From Jannaschia donghaensis (GTDB lineage: Bacteria > Pseudomonadota > Alphaproteobacteria > Rhodobacterales > Rhodobacteraceae), in assembly GCF_001403795.1 (NCBI RefSeq), contig NZ_CXSU01000011.1:271258-335257 (forward strand): 64,000 nucleotides of DNA, written 5' to 3'. A program made the translations under genes and the position numbers. Below, piece by piece: positions 50,313 to 60,324 of the stretch. The notes beneath the pieces are model-generated. The model saw only the letters and a list, made by a program, of their open reading frames with translations. It had not been told where the DNA came from and ran no database searches. How positions within the stretch are numbered: position 1 is the first letter of the stretch; each line of letters opens with the position of its first letter.

Positions 50313-53300
50313 CCCATTATTTCAGCGACTGGGAACGCACCGAGCTGTCCCGCCGCCAAGACCTCGACGGCACGAGCCTGTACCACGAGGACAGCGAGCA
50401 TGCGTCCTGCGGTGTAGGCCTGATCGTCGATATTTCGGGCAAGCGGTCGCGCAAGGTGGTCGACGCGGCAATCTCGGCGCTGGGGGCCATCTGGCACCGC
50501 GGCGCGGTCGATGCCGACGGGAAGACCGGTGACGGCGCGGGCATCCACGTGCAGATCCCGGTCGAGTTCTTCCGCGACCAGATCCGTCGCACCGGCCACG
50601 AGCCGCACGAGGGCAAGCGCATCGCCGTGGGCCAGGTGTTCCTGCCGCGCGACAACTTCAGCGCGCAGGAAAGCTGCCGGACCATCGTGGAGACCGAGGT
50701 CCTGCGGATGGGGTATTACATCTATGGCTGGCGGCACGTGCCCGTCGACATCACCTGCCTGGGCGAGAAGGCCAATGCGACCCGCCCCGAAATCGAGCAG
50801 ATCCTGATTTCCAACGTCAAAGGCGTCGACGAGGATACGTTCGAGCGGGAGCTGTACGTCATCCGTCGCCGGATCGAGAAGGCGGCCATCGCGGCGCAGA
50901 TCAACGGGCTGTACCTGGCGTCGCTGTCGTGCCGGGGCGTGATCTACAAGGGGATGATGCTGGCGCAGGATGTGTCGGAATTCTATCCCGACCTGCAGGA
51001 CGAGCGGTTCGAGAGCGCCTTCGCGATCTATCACCAGCGGTATTCGACCAACACCTTCCCGCAATGGTGGCTGGCGCAGCCGTTCCGGATGCTGGCGCAC
51101 AACGGAGAGATCAACACCCTCAAGGGCAACGTCAACTGGATGAAAAGCCACGAGATCCGCATGGCGTCTTCAGCGTTCGGCGACATGGCCGAGGACATCA
51201 AGCCGATCGTGCCGCAGGGGGCGAGCGATTCCGCCGCGCTGGATTCCGTGTTCGAGGTGATGGTGCGCGCGGGCCGGTCGGCGCCGATGGCGAAGACGAT
51301 GCTGGTGCCCGAATCGTGGTCGCAATCGGCGGTGGAGCTGCCGGATGCCTGGCGCGATATGTACGCCTATTGCAACGCGGTGATGGAGCCGTGGGACGGG
51401 CCGGCCGCGTTGGCGATGACCGACGGGCGCTGGGTCTGTGCGGGGCTGGACCGGAACGGATTGCGGCCCATGCGCTATACCCTGACCGGCGATGGCCTGC
51501 TGATCGCGGGGTCAGAGGCGGGAATGGTTGCCGTGGATGAGAGCACGGTCGTCGAGAAGGGCGCGTTGGGCCCCGGCCAGATGATCGCGGTCGACATGGA
51601 GAAGGGCGTCCTGTTCCACGATACCGAGATCAAGGACAAGCTGGCCCGCGCGCTGCCGTTCGGCGATTGGGTCCAGAAGATCACCGATCTGGGCGACATC
51701 ACCAAGGGCGTGCCCGAAGTGGCGGTCCATTCGGGTGCGGAGTTGCGCGAACGTCAGGTCGCGGCCGGATATTCCATCGAGGAATTGGAGCAGATCCTGG
51801 CCCCGATGGCCGAGGACGGGAAGGAAGCGCTGGCGTCGATGGGCGACGACACGCCGTCGGCGGTGCTGTCCGAGAAGTACCGCCCGCTGAGCCACTTCTT
51901 CCGCCAGGCGTTCAGCCAGGTGACCAACCCGCCGATCGACAGTTTGCGTGAGTTTCGGGTGATGAGCCTGAAGACGCGGTTCGGGAACCTGAAGAACGTG
52001 CTGGACGAGGATTCGTCCCAGACCGAGATCCTGGAGCTGCCGTCCCCGTTCGTCGGGAACGCGCAGTTCCAGGCGATGTTCGACCATTTCGCGGAATCGG
52101 TCGTGACCATCGATTGCACCTTCCCAGCCGGTACGCCTCATGGTGCGCTGCGCGAGGGGTTGGAGCGGATTCGGGCCGAGGCCGAGGATGCGGTGCGTTC
52201 GGGCGCGGGGCACATCGTCCTGACCGACCGGATGCAGGACGCCGACAAGGTGCCGATGCCGATGATCTTGGCGACCAGCGCGGTGCATTCGTGGCTGACG
52301 CGTAAGGGGCTGCGGACCTTCTGTTCGATCAACGTACGTTCGGCCGAGTGTATCGATCCGCATTACTTCGCCGTGCTGATCGGCTGCGGCGCGACCACGG
52401 TGAACGCCTATCTGGCGCAGGATTCGCTGGCCGACCGGATCGGGAAGGGCCTGCTGGATTGCGATCTGGACGAGGCGGTGAACCGCTATCGCAAGGCGAT
52501 CGACGCGGGCCTGCTGAAGATCATGGCGAAGATGGGGATTTCGGTCATCTCGTCCTATCGCGGCGGTCTGAACTTCGAGGCTGTGGGCCTGTCACGGGCG
52601 ATGTGCGCGGAATATTTCCCCGGCATGCTGAGCCGGATTTCCGGCATCGGGACCAACGGCATCCAGAAGAAGCTGGAGGCGGTGCATGGCGCGGCCTATC
52701 ACGGGGCGTCGAATGTCCTGCCGATCGGCGGGTTCTACAAGGCGCGGCGGTCGGGCGAGAAGCATGCCTGGGAAGCGCAGACGATGCACATGTTGCAGGC
52801 CGCCTGCGACCGGGGGTCGTTCGAGCTGTGGAAGCAGTTCAGCCATGCGATGCAGTCGAACCCGCCGATCCATCTGCGCGATCTGCTGGCGATCAAGCCG
52901 ATGGGCAAGTCGATCCCCATCGAGGAGGTCGAGAGCATCACGTCGATCCGCAAGCGGTTCGTGACGCCGGGCATGTCGCTGGGGGCGCTGTCGCCCGAGG
53001 CGCACAAGCTGCTGAACGTCGCGATGAACCGGATTGGGGCCAAGTCGGATTCGGGTGAGGGCGGGGAAGACCCGGCCCACTTCGTGCCCGAGCCCAATGG
53101 CGACAACCCGTCGGCCAAGATCAAGCAGGTCGCGTCCGGGCGCTTTGGCGTGACGGCGGAATACCTGAACCACTGCGAAGAGCTTGAGATCAAGGTCGCG
53201 CAGGGGGCCAAGCCCGGCGAGGGCGGTCAGCTGCCCGGCATGAAGGTCACCGATCTGATCGCGCGGCTGCGTCATTCGACCAAGGGCGTAACGCTGATTT

Positions 53301-54847
53301 CGCCGCCGCCGCACCACGATATCTACTCCATCGAGGATCTGGCGCAGTTGATCTACGACCTCAAGCAGATCAATCCGCGCTGCAAGGTGACGGTGAAGCT
53401 GGTGGCGTCGAGCGGCGTCGGGACCATCGCCGCCGGTGTCGCCAAGGCCAAGGCCGACGTGATCCTGATTTCGGGGCACAACGGTGGCACCGGGGCCAGC
53501 CCTGCGACGTCGATCAAATACGCCGGTCTGCCGTGGGAGATGGGCCTGACCGAGGCGCATCAGGTCCTGGCCATGAATAAGCTGCGCGAGCGGGTGACGC
53601 TGCGCACGGATGGCGGGCTGCGCACCGGGCGCGACATCGTCATGGCGGCGATGATGGGAGCCGAAGAATACGGCATCGGGACGGCCGCGCTCATCTCCAT
53701 GGGGTGCATCATGGTGCGCCAGTGCCAGTCGAACACCTGCCCCGTCGGGGTCTGCACGCAGAACCCCGAATTGCGCGCCAAGTTCACCGGCACGGCCGAC
53801 AAGGTGGTCAACTTGATCACCTTCTATGCCCAGGAAGTGCGGGAGATTCTGGCGGAGATCGGGGCCAAGTCTCTGGACGATATCATCGGGCGCGCGGATC
53901 TGTTGACGCAGGTGTCCCGCGGGTCGGCGCATCTGGACGATCTGGATCTCAACCCGCTGCTGATCACTGTGGATGGGGCAGATCGGATTACCTATGATCG
54001 GAACAAGCCGCGCAATGCGGTGCCCGACACGCTGGACGCGCAGATCGTGCAGGATGCCCAGCGGTTCCTGAACGATGGAGAGAAGATGCAGCTGCAATAT
54101 GCGGTGCAGAACACTCACCGCACCGTCGGCACGCGGATTTCCAGCCATGTGGTCAGCAAGTTCGGGATGCGCAATTCGCTGCAACCCGATCACCTGACGG
54201 TCAAGTTGCAGGGATCGGCGGGGCAAAGCCTTGGCGCGTTCCTGTCGCCGGGCCTGAAGCTGGAAGTGTCGGGCGATGCCAACGATTATGTCGGCAAGGG
54301 TCTGTCTGGTGGCACGATCGTCGTGCGCCCGGCCATGGCCAGCCCGCTGAAGGCGGACGAGAATACGATCATCGGCAACACCGTCTTGTACGGCGCGACC
54401 GACGGGTTCCTGTTCGCCGCCGGCCGCGCCGGGGAGCGGTTCGCGGTGCGCAACTCGGGCGCGTCCGTGGTGATCGAGGGCTGCGGATCGAACGGCTGCG
54501 AATACATGACCGGCGGGGTCGCCGTGATCCTGGGGTCGATCGGTGCGAACTTCGGGGCGGGCATGACCGGCGGGATGGCGTATCTGTATGATCCCGACGG
54601 GGCGGCGGCCCAGTTGATGAACATGGAGACGCTGGTCACCTGCCCGGTTGCGCATCCCCATTGGGAAACCCAGCTGCGCAGCCTGATCGAGCGGCACGCG
54701 GACGAGACGAAGTCCAAGAAGGCGCAGAAGATCCTGTCGGATTGGGAGCGGGAGAAGGCCAGCTTCCTTCAGATCTGTCCCAAGGAAATGCTGATCCACA
54801 TTCCCGCGCCCTTGTCCGAAGATGCGGACGCGATTCCGGCGGAATAG
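50309..54847 (+). CDS. gltB: Glutamate synthase large subunit GltB
   Basis: 1512 residues. The glutaminase domain starts after removal of a short propeptide at the cysteine in H-A-S-C-G-V-G (residue 34). Then the central domain, the FMN-binding synthase domain (G-E-G-G-E-D-P, S-G-H-N-G-G-T-G-A-S-P), the 3Fe-4S cluster cysteines in C-I-M-V-R-Q-C-Q-S-N-T-C-P-V-G-V-C, and the C-terminal GXGXG beta-helix. Hydrolyses glutamine, channels ammonia and reduces 2-iminoglutarate to glutamate. The C-terminus is followed by a strong terminator, so the cluster ends here. Confidence 0.97.
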   Translation: MTHYFSDWERTELSRRQDLDGTSLYHEDSEHASCGVGLIVDISGKRSRKVVDAAISALGAIWHRGAVDADGKTGDGAGIHVQIPVEFFRDQIRRTGHEPHEGKRIAVGQVFLPRDNFSAQESCRTIVETEVLRMGYYIYGWRHVPVDITCLGEKANATRPEIEQILISNVKGVDEDTFERELYVIRRRIEKAAIAAQINGLYLASLSCRGVIYKGMMLAQDVSEFYPDLQDERFESAFAIYHQRYSTNTFPQWWLAQPFRMLAHNGEINTLKGNVNWMKSHEIRMASSAFGDMAEDIKPIVPQGASDSAALDSVFEVMVRAGRSAPMAKTMLVPESWSQSAVELPDAWRDMYAYCNAVMEPWDGPAALAMTDGRWVCAGLDRNGLRPMRYTLTGDGLLIAGSEAGMVAVDESTVVEKGALGPGQMIAVDMEKGVLFHDTEIKDKLARALPFGDWVQKITDLGDITKGVPEVAVHSGAELRERQVAAGYSIEELEQILAPMAEDGKEALASMGDDTPSAVLSEKYRPLSHFFRQAFSQVTNPPIDSLREFRVMSLKTRFGNLKNVLDEDSSQTEILELPSPFVGNAQFQAMFDHFAESVVTIDCTFPAGTPHGALREGLERIRAEAEDAVRSGAGHIVLTDRMQDADKVPMPMILATSAVHSWLTRKGLRTFCSINVRSAECIDPHYFAVLIGCGATTVNAYLAQDSLADRIGKGLLDCDLDEAVNRYRKAIDAGLLKIMAKMGISVISSYRGGLNFEAVGLSRAMCAEYFPGMLSRISGIGTNGIQKKLEAVHGAAYHGASNVLPIGGFYKARRSGEKHAWEAQTMHMLQAACDRGSFELWKQFSHAMQSNPPIHLRDLLAIKPMGKSIPIEEVESITSIRKRFVTPGMSLGALSPEAHKLLNVAMNRIGAKSDSGEGGEDPAHFVPEPNGDNPSAKIKQVASGRFGVTAEYLNHCEELEIKVAQGAKPGEGGQLPGMKVTDLIARLRHSTKGVTLISPPPHHDIYSIEDLAQLIYDLKQINPRCKVTVKLVASSGVGTIAAGVAKAKADVILISGHNGGTGASPATSIKYAGLPWEMGLTEAHQVLAMNKLRERVTLRTDGGLRTGRDIVMAAMMGAEEYGIGTAALISMGCIMVRQCQSNTCPVGVCTQNPELRAKFTGTADKVVNLITFYAQEVREILAEIGAKSLDDIIGRADLLTQVSRGSAHLDDLDLNPLLITVDGADRITYDRNKPRNAVPDTLDAQIVQDAQRFLNDGEKMQLQYAVQNTHRTVGTRISSHVVSKFGMRNSLQPDHLTVKLQGSAGQSLGAFLSPGLKLEVSGDANDYVGKGLSGGTIVVRPAMASPLKADENTIIGNTVLYGATDGFLFAAGRAGERFAVRNSGASVVIEGCGSNGCEYMTGGVAVILGSIGANFGAGMTGGMAYLYDPDGAAAQLMNMETLVTCPVAHPHWETQLRSLIERHADETKSKKAQKILSDWEREKASFLQICPKEMLIHIPAPLSEDADAIPAE

Positions 54848-54868
54848 TCCCCGATCGGTGACGCTTTG

Positions 54869-54899
54869 CCCCGTCCGCCCCCCGGCGGGCGGGGTTTTT
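54869..54899 (+). terminator. Intrinsic terminator after gltB
   Basis: CCCCGTCCGCC pairs with GGCGGGCGGGG (one G-U pair) around a loop of four C, followed by five T. It begins 22 bases after the gltB stop and separates glutamate synthase from mtgA. Confidence 0.9.
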
Positions 54900-54934
54900 C
54901 TTGACCTTGTCCCGCCGGCCCGGTTGGAGGGGCC

Positions 54935-55672
54935 ATGGCGAAAGCACCTGCGAAAAAGAAGACCCCCGCGCGCAAGCGTGCCCCTGCGAAACCCGCGACC
55001 GGGCCGGTTCGCCGCGTCCTGCGGTGGGCCGTGCGGGCCGCTCTGTGGTCTGCTGTGGCTTTGGTGGTCTGGGTTCTGGCGTATCGCTGGATCGATCCGC
55101 CGACGACGCCGTATATCTGGTCTGAATCGGGGCGTCTGGGCGGGGTGGAACGGGTGTGGGTCGATATCGACGACATCGCGCCGGTGATGGCGCGGTCGGC
55201 CGTCGCGGCGGAGGATGCGAATTTCTGCAACCACTGGGGGTTCGACGTCGCCGCCATCCGCGAAGCGATCGAAGCGGGGGCGACCCGCGGCGCGTCGACC
55301 ATCAGCCAACAAGTCGTGAAGAACGCGTTTCTGTGGCAGGGGCGCAGCTGGTTCCGCAAGGCACTGGAAGCGGGGCTCACCCCCTTGATGGAGACGCTGT
55401 GGCCCAAACGGCGGATCATCGAAGTCTATCTGAACGTGGCCGAGTTCGGCCAAGGCGTGTTTGGCGTGCAGGCCGCGGCGCGCACGTATTTCGGTGTCGA
55501 TGCGGCGGATCTGTCGGATCGGCAGGCGGCGGCGCTGGCGTCGGTGTTGCCCAACCCCAAGGACCGCAATGCGGCCAGTCTGACCCAGGCGTTGCAGCGG
55601 AAAGCCGCCCGTGTGCGCGATGGGGCCGCCACGATCCGATCCGACGGCCGTTCGGCGTGCTTCGAGAGTTGA
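54935..55672 (+). CDS. mtgA: MtgA, monofunctional peptidoglycan glycosyltransferase
   Basis: 245 residues. A very basic Lys/Ala/Pro-rich cytoplasmic N-terminus (residues 2-25), one membrane helix (about 30-50), then the GT51 domain: A-E-D-A-N-F (catalytic glutamate), [27 protein letters not shown]. Polymerises lipid II into glycan strands without a transpeptidase domain. Preceded by GGAGGGGCC. Close gst and queG genes downstream run in the same direction. Confidence 0.95.
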   Translation: MAKAPAKKKTPARKRAPAKPATGPVRRVLRWAVRAALWSAVALVVWVLAYRWIDPPTTPYIWSESGRLGGVERVWVDIDDIAPVMARSAVAAEDANFCNHWGFDVAAIREAIEAGATRGASTISQQVVKNAFLWQGRSWFRKALEAGLTPLMETLWPKRRIIEVYLNVAEFGQGVFGVQAAARTYFGVDAADLSDRQAAALASVLPNPKDRNAASLTQALQRKAARVRDGAATIRSDGRSACFES

Positions 55673-55703
55673 AAAGCATCTGCGGAGCGGGCATTCCCGA
55701 AGC

Positions 55704-56369
55704 ATGATCCAGCTCTATCACTTCGCCCTGTCGCCGTTCTGCCGGAAGGTCCGCCTCGTGCTGGCCGAAAAGAAGCTGGAGGTGGAGCTGATCGACGAAC
55801 GCTATTGGGAGGCGTCGTCCGAGTTTCTGCGCCGCAACGCCGCCGGCAAGGTGCCGGTCCTGCGGATCGACGGGCTGACCCTGTCGGATTCGGGGGCGAT
55901 TTGCGAATACCTGGAAGAAACCAACCCGGACAACCCGATGATGCCCCGCGATCCGGCTGCCCGCGCCGAAGTGCGGCGTCTGGTGGCGTGGTTCGACGAC
56001 AAGTTCCATCAGGAGGTGACGTCCAAGCTGGTCTATGAGCGGGTCAACAAAAAGCTGACGCGCGCGGGCTATCCGGACGGGGCGAACGTGAAGAACGGGG
56101 TCAAGGCGATCAAGTTCCACCTGGATTACATGGGCTGGCTGCTGGACCGGAACCGCTGGCTGGCGGGGACGGATCTGACGGTCGCGGATTTCGCGGCTGC
56201 CGCGCATCTGTCGTGCCTGGATTATTCGTCTGACGTCGATTGGAACCGCAACGCGGCCGTGCGCGACTGGTACGCCAAGATCAAATCGCGGCCTGCGTTC
56301 CGGTCGATTCTGGCGGATGTGGTGCCGGGGTTCCGCCCGGCCAAGCATTACGCCGACCTGGATTTTTGA
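55704..56369 (+). CDS. Glutathione S-transferase family protein
   Basis: 221 residues. N-terminal thioredoxin-like domain ([13 protein letters not shown], then G-K-V-P-V-L and D-S-G-A-I-C-E-Y-L) with a serine/cysteine near residue 8 to 11 as possible catalytic residue, and a helical C-terminal domain with the D-L-T-V-A-D-F-A-A motif. General detoxification or isomerase enzyme. Exact class not assigned. ATG at 55704 chosen. The longer reading from 55611 lies partly in mtgA. Its stop overlaps the queG TTG. Confidence 0.9.
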   Translation: MIQLYHFALSPFCRKVRLVLAEKKLEVELIDERYWEASSEFLRRNAAGKVPVLRIDGLTLSDSGAICEYLEETNPDNPMMPRDPAARAEVRRLVAWFDDKFHQEVTSKLVYERVNKKLTRAGYPDGANVKNGVKAIKFHLDYMGWLLDRNRWLAGTDLTVADFAAAAHLSCLDYSSDVDWNRNAAVRDWYAKIKSRPAFRSILADVVPGFRPAKHYADLDF

Positions 56370-57382
56370 GCCTGCGCGACAGATTGGACGCGGAGGCGCG
56401 GGCGGCGGGTTTCGTGTCAGTCGGGGTGTGTCGCCCCGGTGCGATTGCGGATGCGCCGGCGCGATTGAAGACATTTCTGGATCAGGGCCACCACGGTCAA
56501 ATGGCCTGGATGGCGGAGCGGACGGCCTGGCGCGGCGATCCGACGGCGCTGTGGCCCGCGGCGCGGTCGGTGGTGATGCTGGCCCATTCCTATGCGCCCG
56601 AGCATGATCCGCTGGACGATCTGGAAAAGCCCGCGCACGGGGCGTTGTCGGTCTATGCCCAGGGGCGCGATTATCACGACGTGGTCAAGAAGGCCCTGAA
56701 ACGGGTTGCGCGCTGGATGGTGGCGGAGGCGGATTGCGAGGTGAAGGTCTTCGTCGATACGGCGCCCGTGATGGAGAAACCGCTGGCGCAGGCGGCGGGG
56801 ATCGGGTGGCAGGGCAAGCACACGAACTTGCTGTCGCGGGACTTCGGGAACTGGGTGTTTCTGGGGGCGATCTTCACCACGCTGGACCTGCCCCCGGACG
56901 CGGCGGAAGGGGAGCATTGCGGATCGTGCCGCAAATGTCTGGACGTCTGTCCGACGGATGCGTTTCCGGCGCCGTTTCGTTTGGATGCGCGGCGCTGCAT
57001 TTCCTACCTCACGATCGAACATCGCGGGCCGGTCGACCCGGAATTGCGCGGCAAGATGGGCAACCGGATCTATGGCTGTGACGATTGCCTGGCGGTCTGC
57101 CCGTGGAACAAGTTCGCGGTGCAGGCGTCCGACATCCGCTACCACGGCCCGCACCGCGCGCCTGCCTTGGCCGACCTGGCGGTTCTGAATGACGCCGACT
57201 TCCGCACAGTGTTTGCAGGGTCGCCCATCAAGCGGATCGGCCGGGACCGGATGGTGCGCAACGTCTGCTATGCAATTGGAAATTCGGGGCAGGAACGGCT
57301 TCGTCCGGTCGTGCAGGATCTGTGTGAAGATGCGGATGAGGCCGTCGCCGATGCGGCGCGCTGGGCGGTGGAGCGATTATGA
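56366..57382 (+). CDS. queG: QueG, epoxyqueuosine reductase
   Basis: 338 residues. Two [4Fe-4S] motifs, [12 protein letters not shown] and [13 protein letters not shown], follow a cobalamin-binding N-terminal domain with [11 protein letters not shown]. Last step in queuosine synthesis, reducing epoxyqueuosine in tRNA. Start is TTG at 56366, overlapping the gst stop (TTGA). The protein then begins [10 protein letters not shown] as in the family. The 42-residue extension to 56240 is inside gst and rejected. Stop overlaps the next ATG. Confidence 0.93.
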   Translation: MSLRDRLDAEARAAGFVSVGVCRPGAIADAPARLKTFLDQGHHGQMAWMAERTAWRGDPTALWPAARSVVMLAHSYAPEHDPLDDLEKPAHGALSVYAQGRDYHDVVKKALKRVARWMVAEADCEVKVFVDTAPVMEKPLAQAAGIGWQGKHTNLLSRDFGNWVFLGAIFTTLDLPPDAAEGEHCGSCRKCLDVCPTDAFPAPFRLDARRCISYLTIEHRGPVDPELRGKMGNRIYGCDDCLAVCPWNKFAVQASDIRYHGPHRAPALADLAVLNDADFRTVFAGSPIKRIGRDRMVRNVCYAIGNSGQERLRPVVQDLCEDADEAVADAARWAVERL

Positions 57383-58257
57383 AGACGTTGCTGAGTTTCG
57401 GACACGGCTATTCGGCGCGCGCGCTGGCACCGCTGCTGCTGGCGAAGGGCTGGCGCGTCATCGGAACGACCCGGTCCGACGAAAAAGCGGAAGCCCTGCG
57501 CGCCGAAGGGGTGGAGCCGGTGATCTTCGGCGCGCCGCTGGACGACGCGCTGGCGCAGGCGACGCATGTTCTGACTTCGGCCGGGCCAGGGGACGACGGC
57601 GATCCGGTGCTGAACACCTATCTGCCCGCGCTGGAAGCGCATCTGGGGTCGAAGGTCTGGGTCGGATATCTGTCGACGACGGGCGTTTACGGCGATCACG
57701 GCGGGGCCTGGGTCGACGAGAGGACGCCGCTGACGCCGAGTACGCGACGGGGCCGGTGGCGCGTGGAGGCGGAGGCCGCCTGGCAGGCCCTGGCCGCGCG
57801 GACGGGTGCGCCGCTGCATGTCTTTCGGTTGGCGGGGATCTATGGGCCGGGGCGCGGGCCGTTCGCGAAGGTGCGGGCCGGAACGGCGCGGCGAATCGTG
57901 AAGCCCGGGCAAGTCTTCAGCCGCATCCACGTCGAGGATATCGCGCAGGTCGTGGCGGCAAGTATCGCGCGGGGTGGCGCGGGCACCGTCTATAACGTCT
58001 GTGATGACGACCCGGCCCCGCCGCAGGATGTCATCGGCTATGCCGCGACGCTTCTGGGTCTGCCGTTGCCGCCCGAGGAAGATTTCGAAGCGGCGGAGAT
58101 GACGCCGATGGCGCGCAGCTTCTACGCCGAATCCAAGCGGGTGCGGAACGACCGGATCAAGACCGATCTTGGGGTGGCGTTGCGTTTTCCCGACTACCGC
58201 GCCGGGCTGGTCGATCTGTTGCAGCGGGACGACGGGGCGACGATCCGCGACGATTGA
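57379..58257 (+). CDS. SDR family NAD(P)-binding protein
   Basis: 292 residues. N-terminal Rossmann loop G-H-G-Y-S-A-R-A near residue 8 in place of the classical G-x-x-G-x-x-G, [19 protein letters not shown] and R-I-H-V-E-D-I-A as in extended (epimerase-like) SDR enzymes of the YeeZ type. The family's usual catalytic Y-x-x-x-K is not seen at the expected place (T-R-R-G-R-W-R-V-E follows), so activity is uncertain. ATGA overlap with queG indicates an operon gst-queG-SDR. Confidence 0.85.
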   Translation: MKTLLSFGHGYSARALAPLLLAKGWRVIGTTRSDEKAEALRAEGVEPVIFGAPLDDALAQATHVLTSAGPGDDGDPVLNTYLPALEAHLGSKVWVGYLSTTGVYGDHGGAWVDERTPLTPSTRRGRWRVEAEAAWQALAARTGAPLHVFRLAGIYGPGRGPFAKVRAGTARRIVKPGQVFSRIHVEDIAQVVAASIARGGAGTVYNVCDDDPAPPQDVIGYAATLLGLPLPPEEDFEAAEMTPMARSFYAESKRVRNDRIKTDLGVALRFPDYRAGLVDLLQRDDGATIRDD

Positions 58258-58326
58258 CCCTTTTGCGGGAGCGCTTTCTTGCGGTAGGATGGCCCGAGGA
58301 CAGTGCAACGCAGAGTGCAGGCAGAC

Positions 58327-58833
58327 ATGGACATCTATACCCGTCGGGGCGCGCTTGCGCTCTCGCTCGGCTCCGCGGCGTTCGCCATGGGGTGTGGCAG
58401 CAAATTCGTCAGCTATCGCGGGCCCGAGGTCACGCGTGTCGAAATCCAGAAATCGAACCGGGCGATGTACCTGTTTCACCACAACGTGCTGCTGGAGCCG
58501 TATCAGGTGCAATTGGGCTTCACCGCCGCCGGTCCCAAGCAGTTCGAAGGCGACGGCAAGACGCCTGAAGGCCGCTATCACATCGACCGGCGGAACCCCG
58601 ATTCAGCGTTCTTTCTGTCCATCGGTATCGATTATCCCAACGCCGAGGATCGTGCCTTTGCCGCCGCCGCAGGCAAGCCGCCGGGCGGCGACATCTTCAT
58701 CCACGGTTGGGGCGACGAGCGGCGGGGCCGCAGTTCGGATTGGACGGCGGGCTGCGTGGCGGTGACGAACCGCGAGATGAAGCTGGTCTATGCGATGGTG
58801 CGCAACGGCACGCCGGTCGACATCTTCGCCTGA
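58327..58833 (+). CDS. L,D-transpeptidase (YkuD) family protein 1
   Basis: 168 residues. N-terminal T-R-R-G-A-L-A-L-S-L export segment of Tat-like type, ending near A-F-A-M-G-C (a weak lipobox). YkuD catalytic motif: H-G-W-G-D near residue 138 and the D-W-T-A-G-C-V-A-V motif with the nucleophile cysteine. Such enzymes cross-link peptidoglycan or attach proteins to it. Small size and the E-G-R-Y-H-I-D motif are typical of single-domain members. ATG at 58327; GTG at 58303 rejected. Convergent with the CAP gene. Confidence 0.88.
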   Translation: MDIYTRRGALALSLGSAAFAMGCGSKFVSYRGPEVTRVEIQKSNRAMYLFHHNVLLEPYQVQLGFTAAGPKQFEGDGKTPEGRYHIDRRNPDSAFFLSIGIDYPNAEDRAFAAAAGKPPGGDIFIHGWGDERRGRSSDWTAGCVAVTNREMKLVYAMVRNGTPVDIFA

Positions 58834-58841
58834 TGCGGGAG

Positions 58842-58862
58842 ACCGGGCCGATGTGGCCCGGT
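58842..58862. terminator. Hairpin between convergent YkuD and CAP genes
   Basis: ACCGGGCC (58842-58849), loop GATGT and two bases, GGCCCGGT (58855-58862): an eight-base GC stem located 9 bases after the YkuD stop and 7 bases before the CAP stop. No T-run follows, so it is only a possible terminator shared by both genes. Confidence 0.4.
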
Positions 58863-58869
58863 GCGCGTG

Positions 58870-59379
58870 TCAGGTTCCGACGTTGAGCGTGTACCAGATC
58901 TTGCCGTTGGATTCCTGAAAGAACCCGAACCCCATGCGGCGGCCCTGCGGGTCCAGCAGAACACGGCGGGGCCCAGGGTCCTGAAGCCAGGCGGCCACGG
59001 TCTCCAGCTCCGTCTCGTAGGTTTCCGACAGGGTTTCGCCCAGCAGTTGACCGTCGAACCCGACGCGCTGCGCCCGGTCGATCGGGGAGGAGCCGTCGGA
59101 CCCGAAGTGCCAGGGCCGGTTTTGCAACGACATGTCACGCGCATGCGTCTCGGCGGCCGCCGACAACTTGCTGTCGAGTTCGAGCGGCGCGACGCCGGCC
59201 CCCTGCCGCAGCGCGTTGACGGCGTCGAGCGCGCGGAACGGCAGGCGACGGGCGTCCGCGTTGGAGATTCGGTAGAGTTTCGGCAGCGGCCGGCCATCGG
59301 GTCCGAGCGCCGGAGGCGGCGGCGTACAGGCGGCCAAAGCGGCGGACCCCAGAATAAGCAGGGCAAAACGGCGGTTCAT
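58870..59379 (-). CDS. CAP-domain (SCP/PR1-like) lipoprotein
   Basis: 169 residues. Lipoprotein signal with lipobox L-A-A-C (cysteine near residue 18) then P-P-P-P. The body is a CAP domain: N-A-L-R-Q-G-A-G-V-A-P-L-E-L-D-x-K-L, H-A-R-D-M, H-F-G-S-D-G, G-E-T-L-S-E and the end W-Y-T-L-N-V-G-T. CAP proteins in bacteria are secreted and of mostly unknown function. The start is ATG 59379. The apparent upstream TTG gives M-P-M-N and is not needed. Placed between two YkuD proteins. Confidence 0.87.
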   Translation of the reverse strand: MNRRFALLILGSAALAACTPPPPALGPDGRPLPKLYRISNADARRLPFRALDAVNALRQGAGVAPLELDSKLSAAAETHARDMSLQNRPWHFGSDGSSPIDRAQRVGFDGQLLGETLSETYETELETVAAWLQDPGPRRVLLDPQGRRMGFGFFQESNGKIWYTLNVGT

Positions 59380-59584
59380 CGGCAAATCCCCAAGGGTCTT
59401 TCAAGTTTCGGCGTGACTATAACGGAGCAGACGACGACGCAAATGTTCCCGGTGCAAGAGTTTGGGCGAAACTTCGCGTGGTGTTGCCAGTTTCATTTGC
59501 AGAATGACATATTTGTTCATACCGACTCGCGTCACGGACGGGTTTCGCGATACTTGATACGCGGATCACAGACAGGAGATTTCA

Positions 59585-60172
59585 ATGCGCAGCCTTGATC
59601 GCCGTGCCTTTCTCGCCACCGGGACAGCGGCCGCGTCCCTGCTGGCCGCGCCCGCCATTGGACAGACCTTGCCCGACACCGTGCAGACGCGGGCCGACCT
59701 GTCGTCGACGACGCGGCGCAACACCTCCAGTTTCCGGGCGCTGAACTGGCAGGAGTATTTCTCCAACCTTCGCAATGGCGCCATCCTGGTCGATATCGAC
59801 AGTCGCGCCCTGCATATGTGGGAAGAATCGGGCAATTATCACCTGTATCCGTCGTCTGTCCCGCAGTCCGAAGAACTGACCCGCAAGGGCCGGACCCGCG
59901 TCGTGCAGAAGGTCGTCGGCCCCACGTGGCGCCCGACGCCGAACATGCGCCGCCGCAATCCCGACTGGCCCGCCGTTGTCGGACCCGGCCCGGACAATCC
60001 GCTGGGGACGCACGCCCTTTATCTGTCGTGGACGTACTACCGGATCCACGGCACGCACGACACGCGCAAGATCGGACGGCGGTCGTCGTCGGGTTGCATC
60101 GGCCTCTATAACGAGCACATCGCTCAGGTTTTCGGGATGTCGCAGGTCGGGACGCAGGTGTTGCTTATTTGA
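59585..60172 (+). CDS. L,D-transpeptidase (YkuD) family protein 2
   Basis: 195 residues. Tat-type signal (D-R-R-A-F-L-A-T-G ... A-I-G-Q) followed by a YkuD domain: H-G-T-H-D-T-R-K-I-G-R-R-S-S-S-G-C-I-G-L with the catalytic histidine and cysteine. N-P-D-W-P-A-V-V and N-P-L-G-T-H-A-L-Y-L are typical. Cross-links or modifies peptidoglycan in the periplasm. ATG follows AGGAGA. The 199-base upstream gap is comparatively AT-rich and probably contains its promoter. Confidence 0.92.
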   Translation: MRSLDRRAFLATGTAAASLLAAPAIGQTLPDTVQTRADLSSTTRRNTSSFRALNWQEYFSNLRNGAILVDIDSRALHMWEESGNYHLYPSSVPQSEELTRKGRTRVVQKVVGPTWRPTPNMRRRNPDWPAVVGPGPDNPLGTHALYLSWTYYRIHGTHDTRKIGRRSSSGCIGLYNEHIAQVFGMSQVGTQVLLI

Positions 60173-60324
60173 CGAAGCCGCCTCCAAAGCAGGGACGGGG
60201 GGTGCGACCCGGCGTTGCCAAGCCCTGTCATAGCTGCTTAACGAGTCGCACGAGGTACAGTCTTGGGTGCCATATGGTGTGGCAACTGTCGCCTCACCGA
60301 TGGCGTATCTTGGAGGATACTACT

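Noticed and set aside
52592-55705. 1037-codon open frame antisense to gltB and mtgA
   Set aside because: Very rich in Arg, His, Gln and Pro, and crosses a terminator and two well-supported genes on the other strand.
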